Below, one piece after another: positions 23,120-32,100 of a stretch of DNA of 36,379 nucleotides; positions within the stretch are counted from its first letter, which is position 1, and each line of letters begins with the position of its first letter. A program made the position numbers and the translations under genes. The stretch lies in NCBI GenBank assembly GCA_002314055.1, contig DCBP01000085.1:1-36379 (forward strand), read 5' to 3'. This DNA comes from Prevotella sp. UBA1104 (GTDB lineage: Bacteria > Bacteroidota > Bacteroidia > Bacteroidales > Bacteroidaceae). The notes beneath the pieces were generated by a model. The model ran no database searches, had not been told where the DNA came from, and was given only the letters and a program-made list of their open reading frames with translations.

Positions 23120-25396
23120 TTATCTGATAATTTTCAAGGTCTTTGTTCCATCGGCAGTGGATACCATAACAACATTAATCCCTTTAGAGAGAGTAACCTT
23201 AGCATTTTTATTTCCTGTGGCTGTAATGTCGGCTGTACATACGCCGTCGGCTGAATAAACCTGGATACGTCCTGCAACATTCACGCTAAGAGTATTGCCG
23301 TCAATGCTGTATGCAACATTGTTGCCGGCATTCTGGATTGAAGTCGGTGTTGTTGCGTTGTAAACCTTGACATTGTCGATTGCCATGTGTCCTGCAACCT
23401 TTGCCTTGTAGCTCCATGCGAGATAGACTGGTGTCGTCGAGTCGGTAAACTTGTCTGTTATGTCATACGTTTTATGTTCTGGCTTGCATACGAGTTCTCC
23501 GTCTGTGTATTCAGCTTGATAGCCTTCGAACATGTCTATCGGGGCCCAGCTCTCGCAATCGTAGGAGTAGTAAATTCCTGCCTCTGACGATTTTCCTGTT
23601 GCATTGTAGTCAAGGTCGAATTCAAGGAATGTCTTCTCCCCATCGGCAAGTTCACCACGAACCAAAGGTGGCGTGTCGAGTGTTGACCATACTCTTGTAT
23701 AACCTGCAACAGAAGATGCAAGAGAAGCGAATTCCCCGCTGAAGTTTCCGCCTGTTACAGGCAGTTCAAACCAATTGTCGAAGCGCCACAGGTACTGGTC
23801 CTGCATCTTTCCGTCGATTTTCTCTATCTGCCAGTTCTCTGGAGTCAGTCCACCTGTAAAATCTTCGTTAAACGGCAGTGTATAGGTCGGGATGCTGCCA
23901 TTATTTACTGCTGCTGTTGCCGGGAGGGTCGATACGTCATCTGTGTATATTGCCTTTACGGCATATTCGTATATTCCTTCAGGTGAATCATTTTCGGTAA
24001 ACTTCGTGTCGGTTGTCTCTCCGAGTTTGGTGTTGCCGCGGTAAACGGCATAGTTCTTTACTGTGTATTCAGATTTCTTCGGCGCGCTCCATGTCAGTTC
24101 CAAACTTTTGCCGTTTTGTGTTGCAGTAAGCGAAGTAGCCGGGAAACGCGTACCGATAGCAATGTTTGCCTCTGCGTCCTCGCGCACCGATTCTCCTTCC
24201 GGATATTCGTAGCATGCAACGACCTGATAAGTATAGGCTCCTTTCGGCTTGCCTGTTTGTTCTACTTCTCTGTCTACCATATATCCAGCAACAAGCGCAT
24301 TGTTGCAGTACACGGAGTAGTTTACCGGTTTGCGGTCGCCTTCCGGCGCATCCCAACTTATGGTAACGTCATATTTTCCTTTTGTTTCACTTTCCTTATA
24401 CGACAGTTTTACATTTGTCGGTGCATTCAATGTCGGCTCTTTGATATTGACATCCAGTTCCGCCTTTTCAGATGTCAGTCCTGCCGTGTTGGATACTGCC
24501 TCCACGGCATATTTATGTATGCCTGGAGTCTTGTCGGTTACATCCGTGTAGGTTGTGGCAGTGATGTTTTCGGCAAGCATGTCTCCGTCGAGATACAGAT
24601 TGTAAGCTTCCGGTGCGGCAGCGTTGCTGTTGCCGGTTGACTTTAAAAGCTGAACATCGTCGATAGCCCATGCAAAATACAGTCCTGTATCAGGGTTCCC
24701 CGTGTCGCCTACGGCATGGAATGCAACTATTGGTGCCCCCTGTGCCGGGTCGCCAAGATAGAGCTTAATGTTTTGGAATTTGTCTTCGTTGGCCATTCCG
24801 GTGCGTGCATCCCATATTTGTTTCCATGTCTTACCGCCGTCGTGGCTTACCTCAACATAATAATGGTCTGGGAAAGCTTCGTTTTGTGCATATTCAAGAA
24901 GCATCGGATTTATATATGAATAGAAGCTGAGGTATTCCGCTCCTGCAGTCGCCGGCATATACAGCCACTCGTCTTGTGCGGCTGAAGAACCGTCTTCGTG
25001 TGGCGCATTCATGTCCTGATAGACAAGTGCGCTTTTCTTTCCTCCATGCACAAACATTTTCCTGTCGTCGTCGCTTACTCCTTCTTCTTCCATTTCCGCG
25101 GTCGGGAAGTTGAACCAAGTATTCATGAAATAATCCGTGTTGGTCGTTTTCTGGCTCCACCCTTCAGCCGGGAACTTGTCGCCTTCGAAGTCTTCCGAGA
25201 GAAGAACCTCTGTCTTTACCGGGTTTTCCCATTTCAGAACCACCTTGTTGTAATCTGCATCGGCACTGAAATTTGCCGGAACAGAAGGTGCTGTTGTCTG
25301 GGATATAGCAGCAACAGGTGCAAGTCCAAACATCAGCGTCGCTGTTATACTGCGCATGCGTACAGCCGTTTTCTGCATGTAAAATTTATTTTCCAT
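23120..25396 (-). CDS. Secreted choice-of-anchor-J / fibronectin type III surface protein
   Basis: A 758-residue secreted protein. The N terminus has a signal peptide (about 1-33, ending AAISQ); Met7 or Met14 are alternative starts. The first choice-of-anchor-J/MAM-like domain spans about 64-255 (LSEDFEGDKFPAEGW ... YVEVSHDGGKTWKQIW ... WAIDDVQLL). Three FN3-like repeats follow (roughly 265-510), each with an EAY/YSVY/YAVY core and YxYxVxA strand. A second anchor-J domain spans about 517-690 (FNEDFTGGLTPENW ... AIDNVKVYN). A T9SS-like C-terminal domain (about 690-758) ends with VVMVSTADGTKTLKIIR. Similar cleaved-adhesin domains occur in gingipain-type proteins, but no protease is present here. 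An adhesion role is inferred. Confidence 0.87.
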   Translation of the reverse strand: MENKFYMQKTAVRMRSITATLMFGLAPVAAISQTTAPSVPANFSADADYNKVVLKWENPVKTEVLLSEDFEGDKFPAEGWSQKTTNTDYFMNTWFNFPTAEMEEEGVSDDDRKMFVHGGKKSALVYQDMNAPHEDGSSAAQDEWLYMPATAGAEYLSFYSYINPMLLEYAQNEAFPDHYYVEVSHDGGKTWKQIWDARTGMANEDKFQNIKLYLGDPAQGAPIVAFHAVGDTGNPDTGLYFAWAIDDVQLLKSTGNSNAAAPEAYNLYLDGDMLAENITATTYTDVTDKTPGIHKYAVEAVSNTAGLTSEKAELDVNIKEPTLNAPTNVKLSYKESETKGKYDVTISWDAPEGDRKPVNYSVYCNNALVAGYMVDREVEQTGKPKGAYTYQVVACYEYPEGESVREDAEANIAIGTRFPATSLTATQNGKSLELTWSAPKKSEYTVKNYAVYRGNTKLGETTDTKFTENDSPEGIYEYAVKAIYTDDVSTLPATAAVNNGSIPTYTLPFNEDFTGGLTPENWQIEKIDGKMQDQYLWRFDNWFELPVTGGNFSGEFASLASSVAGYTRVWSTLDTPPLVRGELADGEKTFLEFDLDYNATGKSSEAGIYYSYDCESWAPIDMFEGYQAEYTDGELVCKPEHKTYDITDKFTDSTTPVYLAWSYKAKVAGHMAIDNVKVYNATTPTSIQNAGNNVAYSIDGNTLSVNVAGRIQVYSADGVCTADITATGNKNAKVTLSKGINVVMVSTADGTKTLKIIR

Positions 25397-25432
25397 AAGC
25401 TTAAATGTTTAAGTATTGTGATTTGTGATGCG

Positions 25433-25441
25433 GCAAATTTA
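25433..25441 (-). promoter_or_regulatory. Promoter -7 element of the FN3 surface protein gene
   Basis: The minus strand reads TAAATTTGC, 36 nt upstream of the most distal start codon. The -33 element is weak. Confidence 0.55.
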
Positions 25442-25533
25442 CGAATACATTGTTTCCAATATATATAAAAGTGTAATTTTTGGTTACTAATTCACGAAAT
25501 AGTAACGGTAATGGTGTAAAATGCAATTAAAAT

Positions 25534-27123
25534 CTATTCTTTCGATAGTTTTTGATAGATTGACGGCTTCATTCCCGTAACTTTTGTAAATACGGATATG
25601 AAGTTGGCCTGCGACTTGTAACCTACGCTTTCAGATATAGCCTTTATCGTAAAACTGCCGTATTTTTCAGTGTCGGCAAGTCTGCGCATGGCTTCCTTTA
25701 TGCGGTACTCGTTTAGAAACGAACGGAAATTCTTGCCGTACTCTTCGTTAATGGCTTCCGAGACGTAACGTGAGTTGGAGCCGACAAGTGAGGCAAGGCG
25801 GTCGATATTGAAATTGCTGTCGCATATTTCATCGGCATTAACCATAACCTTTTGCACCTCTTCAAGAATTGTCGTCCGCCGGTCTTTCGTCAAGAGTTTA
25901 CCAGTTTCATCCGACTGCTTGCCGTTCAGAACTTGCATGTTTTTTAAATAGAGTTCGCGGTATGTATTATAGAGTTGCTTCTTTTGTTTGTAAACCACGG
26001 CAAGCATAATCAGGAAGACAATGAAAGCAACAACAAGTGTAATAATCCACCCCCTCTGTAATGTTATTAGTTCGTCGCGGTCTTGTTTCTCCTTTTTCAG
26101 GGAGCGGATGGCTTTTTCGCTCTTGTTTGCCTCGTAAAGGAACATCGTATTTTTCAGGGAATTGAATTCCGCATTGTTGTATAGTGAGTCATACAGCTCA
26201 ACCGAACGTGTCTTGCATGCCATGGCTTTAGTGCGATTATGGCTCATGAAATATGCAGAAGAGAGGTTTCGCATTGTTTCTTCAAGTAAATCTCCTTGTT
26301 TCGTTCGCTCGGCAATACTCTTGTTCTCAAGCAGAAAGGCGATGGCTTGATCTGGTTGTTTTAAGTCTATATATATTTGTGCAAGACAGGAGTTTGCGCT
26401 CTCGGTCTGTGTGTTTAGATTATGCGCTTTAGCATGCAATAGGGCTTTTGAATAGTAGGATATGGCTTGAAGAGTATCTCCCGTACACAGAGCTATTATA
26501 CCGTTGCACATCAACATGTTGAACTTATATTCTTGGCTATTCTCCGTGTTCTTTTTCAATATATGCAGGTATTTCTTGCCTTCGTCTCCCTTTCCGGTAA
26601 GACACAAAGCGCCAATGAGATTGTTAAGGATATTATTCTTGACATGCTTATTGTCTTCTTTTTCCACTAATGACAGTGCGTGTTTGTAATATCTTATCCC
26701 CATATCGTAATCTCCGTGCGAGCTGTACAGGTTGCCTATCCCAGTGTAAATCTGCCCTGTAACGAGGTAGAGGGAATTCAGCTCTCCAATTCTAAGTCCT
26801 CCAATATACTGATTCATTGCAGCCGCGTATTGTCTGTTCTTGTAGTATATGTCTCCGGATTTGCAGAGAGCCTTGGCACATTTTTCCTTATCGGCTTTGT
26901 TCAGGTTATCTGTATACCTTGCGGCTGTAGCATTGAAGTAATAAAGTGCTTTGGAATATTGCTTTTCGCTCTCTATATGTTTGCCTTTGGCGAATAACAC
27001 GCCAATGCTCCTTCTGGGAGTGTTGTTTCGTGTATATTCAGTGCGTGCCATAGGTTCAGCAAGCAGTGTGCTGATTCCTGCAAGCAAAAGCAGCAATATA
27101 TTTAAAGCGTATTTTATAATCAT
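25534..27123 (-). CDS. TPR-containing membrane-bound AraC-family regulator
   Basis: A 529-residue one-protein sensor-regulator. A signal peptide or anchor (1-22) precedes a tetratricopeptide repeat region (about 42-320) predicted to lie outside the membrane. A transmembrane helix (358-377, WIITLVVAFIVFLIMLAVVY) and a short coiled linker lead to an AraC/XylS DNA-binding domain (about 425-526) with both HTH motifs (IDRLASLVGSNSRYVSEAIN and IKAISESVGYKSQANFISVF). This layout is common in Bacteroidetes regulators that lack a kinase or receiver. It is encoded just upstream of the FN3 surface protein gene (gap about 137 nt) and may regulate it; this is inferred. Its own promoter lies at 27141-27172. 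Confidence 0.92.
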   Translation of the reverse strand: MIIKYALNILLLLLAGISTLLAEPMARTEYTRNNTPRRSIGVLFAKGKHIESEKQYSKALYYFNATAARYTDNLNKADKEKCAKALCKSGDIYYKNRQYAAAMNQYIGGLRIGELNSLYLVTGQIYTGIGNLYSSHGDYDMGIRYYKHALSLVEKEDNKHVKNNILNNLIGALCLTGKGDEGKKYLHILKKNTENSQEYKFNMLMCNGIIALCTGDTLQAISYYSKALLHAKAHNLNTQTESANSCLAQIYIDLKQPDQAIAFLLENKSIAERTKQGDLLEETMRNLSSAYFMSHNRTKAMACKTRSVELYDSLYNNAEFNSLKNTMFLYEANKSEKAIRSLKKEKQDRDELITLQRGWIITLVVAFIVFLIMLAVVYKQKKQLYNTYRELYLKNMQVLNGKQSDETGKLLTKDRRTTILEEVQKVMVNADEICDSNFNIDRLASLVGSNSRYVSEAINEEYGKNFRSFLNEYRIKEAMRRLADTEKYGSFTIKAISESVGYKSQANFISVFTKVTGMKPSIYQKLSKE

Positions 27124-27140
27124 GTATTTTGTATTTCTGA

Positions 27141-27172
27141 CAAAAATAGTTTATTTTTTTGATTTAACAAAA
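27141..27172 (-). promoter_or_regulatory. Promoter of the TPR-AraC regulator
   Basis: The minus strand reads TTTTG (27168-27172), a 19-nt spacer and TATTTTTG (27141-27148), a close match to the Bacteroidetes -33/-7 pair, about 18 nt before the start codon. Confidence 0.65.
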
Positions 27173-27202
27173 TCGCAGAAAAGAAATGTATTGACACATT
27201 AT

Positions 27203-27240
27203 AAAAAAACGGCAATGCTGATTGAAGCATGCCGTTTTTA
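27203..27240 (-). terminator. Terminator upstream of the TPR-AraC gene
   Basis: AAAAACGGC(A)ATGCT pairs with AGCATGCCGTTTTT with a single bulged A around a 6-nt loop; on the minus strand a run of seven T follows. It ends either the upstream AraC gene transcript (265 nt after its stop) or an independent small RNA. Confidence 0.85.
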
Positions 27241-27373
27241 TTACGCTATTTTTAGTTAGCATACAAACCGTATTCTTGTTTGTTGTACCCAGTTCCAGTT
27301 TCACAACTGTTTTGTCATTTCAGATTCAGTATTGTTATATTGTAGACAAATACGATTTGACGGTGCAAAGGTA
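27205..27373 (-). ncRNA. Candidate small RNA with own promoter and terminator
   Basis: TATACCTTTGC on the minus strand (-7 element at 27365-27373) lies about 130-150 nt upstream of a strong intrinsic terminator. Between them no convincing reading frame is seen, and the next gene has its own promoter beyond the terminator. The -33 element is poor (TTG with a 24-nt spacer), so this may instead be the untranslated tail of the upstream AraC gene. Confidence 0.3.
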
Positions 27374-27505
27374 TAAACTTGTCGTAAGCTACCGATGCAA
27401 CATCAGATAATTGCTGTTTTTACATTTGTAATATAAGAAAAATGCGTGTAAAATAATGCAAAATGCATGTTATTTCACTCTTCTACAGCAAATGTATTAC
27501 AGAAT

Positions 27506-28615
27506 CTAAGTATTTTCCTTGCGCCACTGTGCCGGAGAAATCCCCTCTACTTTAGAAAAAGCCTTTGAGAAATACGATGCCGAAGAGAATCCGGACCGTG
27601 TCGCTATTGTCTCCATTTTCAACAGCGGCGACTCTGATATCATGCGTTTTGCCTCGCCAATGCGGAGCGTCGTTATCCAGAGACTGAAATTCATACCGTA
27701 TTTCTGGTTTATATAGCGAGAAAGATAATACTTGTTTGTGGCGAGCGCCGAGGCTATCTCGTCGATAGTGAACTGCTCATCCACATATTTCCGCGATTTT
27801 ATCCATCCATCCACCTTTGGCTGGAGCTGAGTCATGTATCCTTCGGATGCAGGAACTTTATCGTTGTTGTCGATGCGAACGGAGTCAATTTCAGAGTCGG
27901 CTACCCCCATTTCGCCAAACTTCTCTACAAAGTTGATGAAGTTTATGGCGATATACATGTTAAAGCACATGACATAGAACTGATACAGCCAGTTTACTAC
28001 TATCCCGGTGAAGATTGTAACGACTGCGAACAGGCCGGATATTATGGCAAACAATATACTTGTGTTCATCCATGTAGAGAAACGCATAACGTCGTAGGCA
28101 AAATAATCATAGTAGGTCTTTTTCTTCTTTATGAGCAATTGTTGGAAGTAATAAATGAAATATACGAAGAAGCCTACCAGCAGCAACAGTGATACTCCAA
28201 ATAAAATTGAACGGTATGGAGCCATAGAGTCAGGCTGGGCAGCAAGTGCACAGAATGATGCAAGTAGCCATAGCGAAGCGTCGCGCAAGATATGCCGACG
28301 GTTGATATAGTCTTTTTCTATCAAATTGCAGAACACATGACTTACAAGTACTGCGGTAAGGAAAAAGAGTATAATGTCTATTGCCATCACTACATAGCCA
28401 GGGTGATTCCAGTCGCCCGAGAACAATGCCAACCACAGGAAATCCGTCAGCGACATGTTCAGGAAAGCAAGGGCAAGCAGGTTCTTTGAAATGCGGTAAG
28501 GTCGATATACTTTACTCTTTGGGGTCTTGTAGCATAGCAGTAGCAGGAACACTACCAGATAGCAGCTACCCGAACATCGTATCAAGTCGATGTAGCATTG
28601 TTCAAAATCAATCAT
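27506..28615 (-). CDS. Polytopic membrane AraC-family regulator
   Basis: A 369-residue protein with about six or seven N-terminal transmembrane helices (residues about 15-220, for example YLVVFLLLLCY and ILFGVSLLLLVGFFVYFIYYF) followed by a linker and a C-terminal AraC-type DNA-binding domain (about 280-369). The two HTH units are visible as FTIDEIASALATNKYYLSRY and METIATRSGFSSASYFSKAF. Such membrane-embedded AraC proteins are seen in Bacteroidetes and probably sense a membrane or envelope signal directly. A promoter lies upstream at 28669-28700. Targets are unknown; neighbouring surface protein genes are candidates. Confidence 0.9.
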   Translation of the reverse strand: MIDFEQCYIDLIRCSGSCYLVVFLLLLCYKTPKSKVYRPYRISKNLLALAFLNMSLTDFLWLALFSGDWNHPGYVVMAIDIILFFLTAVLVSHVFCNLIEKDYINRRHILRDASLWLLASFCALAAQPDSMAPYRSILFGVSLLLLVGFFVYFIYYFQQLLIKKKKTYYDYFAYDVMRFSTWMNTSILFAIISGLFAVVTIFTGIVVNWLYQFYVMCFNMYIAINFINFVEKFGEMGVADSEIDSVRIDNNDKVPASEGYMTQLQPKVDGWIKSRKYVDEQFTIDEIASALATNKYYLSRYINQKYGMNFSLWITTLRIGEAKRMISESPLLKMETIATRSGFSSASYFSKAFSKVEGISPAQWRKENT

Positions 28616-28668
28616 GAAAATCTATTTCCTTTGTTTTTTATCTTAAAATACTGAATCTGAATATTTTG

Positions 28669-28700
28669 CGAAAGTAACACTTTTAAATGTAAAAAACAAA
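28669..28700 (-). promoter_or_regulatory. Promoter of the polytopic AraC regulator
   Basis: The minus strand reads TTTG (28697-28700), a 20-nt spacer and TACTTTCG (28669-28676), one base off TAnnTTTG. Confidence 0.55.
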
Positions 28701-28734
28701 GGCTTAATAGTTTTTTTTGTGTTTATGATATAGT

Positions 28735-28781
28735 TTTTCCCCTCCCGACCTCTACTTTAAGTGAAGGTGGGGAGGGGAAAA
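28735..28781. repeat. Long GC-rich inverted repeat downstream of peptide copy 2
   Basis: TTTTCCCCTCCC-GACC (28735-28750) pairs with GGT-GGGGAGGGGAAAA (28766-28781), with one mismatch and a 15-nt loop. Neither strand has a U tract after the stem. It lies 16 nt past the stop codon of the peptide gene and may protect the 3' end of the mRNA or end transcription in a non-canonical way. Confidence 0.7.
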
Positions 28782-28797
28782 TCTATAGTAGCTGTTG

Positions 28798-29019
28798 TCA
28801 ATCCGCTCCGTTGTCCCAGTCGTCCCAGAACTTGCGGTCGTCTTCCGTGGCGTATTTCTTGTCGGTTACTATCTGGAAACTCTCGTCGCTTATAAACTGT
28901 TTCTGTTCACCGTTGAATTTTACATTTCCAACAGAACAGGTAACAAATGTTGGCCCCATAATTTCACTGTCCAATGTTACTATGGCTACACATGGAGTTA
29001 TATATTCTTTCCTTTTCAT
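28798..29019 (-). CDS. Small acidic peptide with FWDDWDNGAD tail (copy 2)
   Basis: A 73-residue peptide: basic start (MKRKEYITP), hydrophobic segment (VAIVTLDSEIMG), central TCSVG, and the tail KFWDDWDNGAD. The tail is identical to that of the peptide at 13421-13639; the middles are diverged. A longer version starting at 29103 is possible, but MKRKEY matches the start pattern of the other copy. Here the peptide gene lies 97 nt downstream of the large secreted protein gene, the reverse of the order at the first locus. A second Cys (Cys10) is present. No signal peptide is seen. Function is unknown. Confidence 0.8.
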   Translation of the reverse strand: MKRKEYITPCVAIVTLDSEIMGPTFVTCSVGNVKFNGEQKQFISDESFQIVTDKKYATEDDRKFWDDWDNGAD

Positions 29020-29087
29020 CTTTTTTGCTTTTTTTGTCGGAGTTCTTTTAAAATCCGGATTTTTGTAGAATTTGGAGTTATCGGAAG

Positions 29088-29114
29088 GTCTGGAGGCCTC
29101 CAAAATCTCCAGAC
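29088..29114. other. Intercistronic hairpin, locus 2
   Basis: GTCTGGAG (29088-29095) pairs exactly with CTCCAGAC (29107-29114) around an 11-nt loop, directly after the stop codon of the large gene. On the minus strand no U tract follows, so readthrough into the peptide gene is plausible, with the hairpin stabilising or limiting the message. Confidence 0.6.
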
Positions 29115-29116
29115 AT

Positions 29117-32100
29117 TTACCTTTTTATAAATTTCTTTCCGTTTACTATATACATTCCGCTTGGCAGACTGTCTGCCGATGTTCCACAGGCAATTTTCTG
29201 TCCGCCGATGGTATATATGCCGTCGGCATACTTGGCAATGGTGCTAATGCCGTCAGCCTCTGCTATGGAGTCGATAGACGTCTCGGAATCGCTGATACCG
29301 TTGATAATCAGCTTTACGTCTTGCTGGCCGACGGAGCTTTGCGGTTCGTCATACTGGAACCAGCAACGGAAAGCCTTCAGTCCGTAGCCGTTCTCCATCT
29401 CCGGTACTTTATACATCGTTCCGCCCTTCATGATATAGGCATTGCTGCTGCGGAGCGTTGGTCTGCCATCGATAATCTTGTAGCCGTAGCTGTTGCCGCC
29501 CTCCGTTACGCTTTCGAAGGTCTTGCAGAGTGTGGCATAGCAGTGGAGCGTGCCGAGGTCTGAGCCTGAAGGCGTTGAACTATTGGCGTCGATGGTATAG
29601 TCGTATGTCGTGCCGTTGATGATTGCCTTGTATTCATCGCCTGTCGAGAAGTCGTAATACTTTGTTGTCGTTCCTTCTTCCTCTTTCGGTTTCAACGTTA
29701 CGTCGTTTACGAGATAATGGTTTTCGGGACACTTCACGGTAACGAACTCGCTCGGATTGCTTCTCTTCGCAAGTTGCGCCTCGTATTCGGTGCTTGCGGC
29801 TCCCGTGTCAACAGGTTTTATGATGTAAGGCTTGTAAGCCTCGAGCATAATATCGTCGTCATTCTCCGGTTCAACGTAAGTGAAGCGCACGCTCGTTGAG
29901 GTCAGTTCATACAACTCTGCGAGTTTTGCCTCACTTCCGAATGTTTCGTTGAACTGCTTCTTCGTGAGCGACACGGGCAGCATCAGGGTATTCCACTTGT
30001 CGTGTGTGAATGTACGGTAGAGGTGCATCGGCTTGTTCTCGTAGGTGTGTATCGTCTGGTCGAGATAATCCATGCTTGTGAAATCCTCGTTGAGCACAAG
30101 GTTCGGGATATCGCTCTTTCCGCCGAAGAGCAAGTGGAAATTGTCGAACACGGTGAACTCGTCGGTTTCCGCCACGTTCGTATCGCCGTTTTTCACATCT
30201 ATGCCGAAGCGCAGGTAAACAGGATTCAGACGGCTTATTTCCGCTCCGTTCACCTTATCTATATATATCAGTACATAATTGCGGTATTTGTCAACTGTCT
30301 TCGTTTTGTCGGCTTCGGTCAGAGCATCATCGTTCATTGCCACGGCAGCATTGTATTGTGGCATGCCGTAGTCGTAAGGCCATAGGGCTTTTTTCGACAT
30401 GGTCAGGTTGTTGATGTCGGTATTCGTAACCTTCACAAGATCTTTCACGATAGGCTCCGATACCTTCTCGCCGTCGATACCGCTCACTCGCTGCACGAAG
30501 AGCTTGGCATCCACGTTAGACATGCCCTGGCAGCGTACTGAATACCATCCCGGATAATATACGGCAATGTCCTGATACATACGTCCGCGTCCGCCGTTGC
30601 CAATCTTAGCACTCATGTACTGCGAATGGGTTATCTTCATTTTGTCGTTGCCGTTGTAGTCGCTGCTGTTGCCCGTGTCGGCAGTTTTGTATAGATAGTC
30701 CTGTTGTGTAGGCGATGTCTTGTAGTATCCGTCATAACCGATTTTCAGCTTCGCGTCTTTCTCCAAAGTTGATGTAGAAGAAAGTCCGTCGTCGATTTTC
30801 CATCTCTCCAGCGCACCGCTCTCTCTTGAGAACGACGGATCGCTCATCAGATATGTAAGCTCTACGGGATTAGCCATTTCGCTCTTCACGCCGCCGATAA
30901 GGTCGAGGTATTCGTTGAGAGAAACAATCTTCCACATAGCATTCTTTGGCTTCGCAGTGTCAAGTTCCGTCGACAGCTCCGCCATATTGTATTCATCGTT
31001 GATTTTGCCGTCTCCGTTTTCGTCTGCCATATGATAGAAACGAGTGTCGTCTTTGCCCTTAAACTCGTTGCGCCCCGTAACATAGCCGTTAGTTGCCTGC
31101 AGATAGAACCTGTTTCTCACGGAGTGTCCGTCGCTACCCTTGTCTGTTGTCGGATTTCCGTCTTCGTTATAGGACAAATATTGCGTCATCTGGAATATGT
31201 TGCCAGTTTCTCCGTCTACCGTTACAGGAGTGAATGTCCACTGCGCCATCTCGCGGTGTGTATCAGCATCAGATACTCCGCGGTCAACGAAGCAGCCCAC
31301 GATACCGGCAGCACCGCCAAGATTGCTTTCCACACTGGTGTTCAGTTCTGAGAAACCGAGATATTTTCCTTCTTCGCTCTTTGCCTCTGTAGTGCTCTTT
31401 ATCCTTGAAGAGAGGAACCATGTCTGCACATCTGTATTCTCTTTGTCTTTCTCGGCATACACATAACTGTTGAATGTAGTGGCAAAAGGCTTTCCGTTGC
31501 CGCTCTCGTCGACAACATATTTGTTGTCGTTGCCTATATATATGGTTCCGTCAGAGTTGTATTTGAAATTTACGATGTCGCCGGCCTTGTCGGCAACGTA
31601 TGGCACTTCGCATGTGATAGGAGACAACTCCGTAACGGAGATTCCGTCTTTTGAAAAAGTGATTGTTGCCCTGCCGCGAATGTTCCTGATGGTGCTGCGC
31701 GATTTGCCGTTGTTGTCGTCGCCTCCGTAGCGTGCATCGGCATCAACATAGTCTACTTCCAGCGAGTGTTTCGTCTGACTATAATAAATGTGGATATTAT
31801 ATTTTCCTGTACCCTTGTTAGTGTCTTTTGAGTCGTATAACCACGTATCAATGGCATTGCCGAACGATATTATACCCTCCGCTTTGTTATCTTTTGATGC
31901 TACAGCTCCGTCATAATTGTCAAAACAGTTTTCCATATCTACCGTTACTACTATCTTGTCGGTATTGGCGTCAAAGTCTGTAGTATCGACTTGGAACTTT
32001 GCCCCGTTTGGACTGTAGTTTTCCTTTAGAACGTTTTCTGTTGTCGTTCCGTCGCTGGCGGTGCGTATAAGTTTTATGCTCTCGTATGTTGCATGGCTGC

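Noticed and set aside
28798..29103. Longer 101-residue version of peptide copy 2
   Set aside because: The added N-terminal 28 residues include the intercistronic hairpin region and have no counterpart in copy 1, whose start aligns with MKRKEY.
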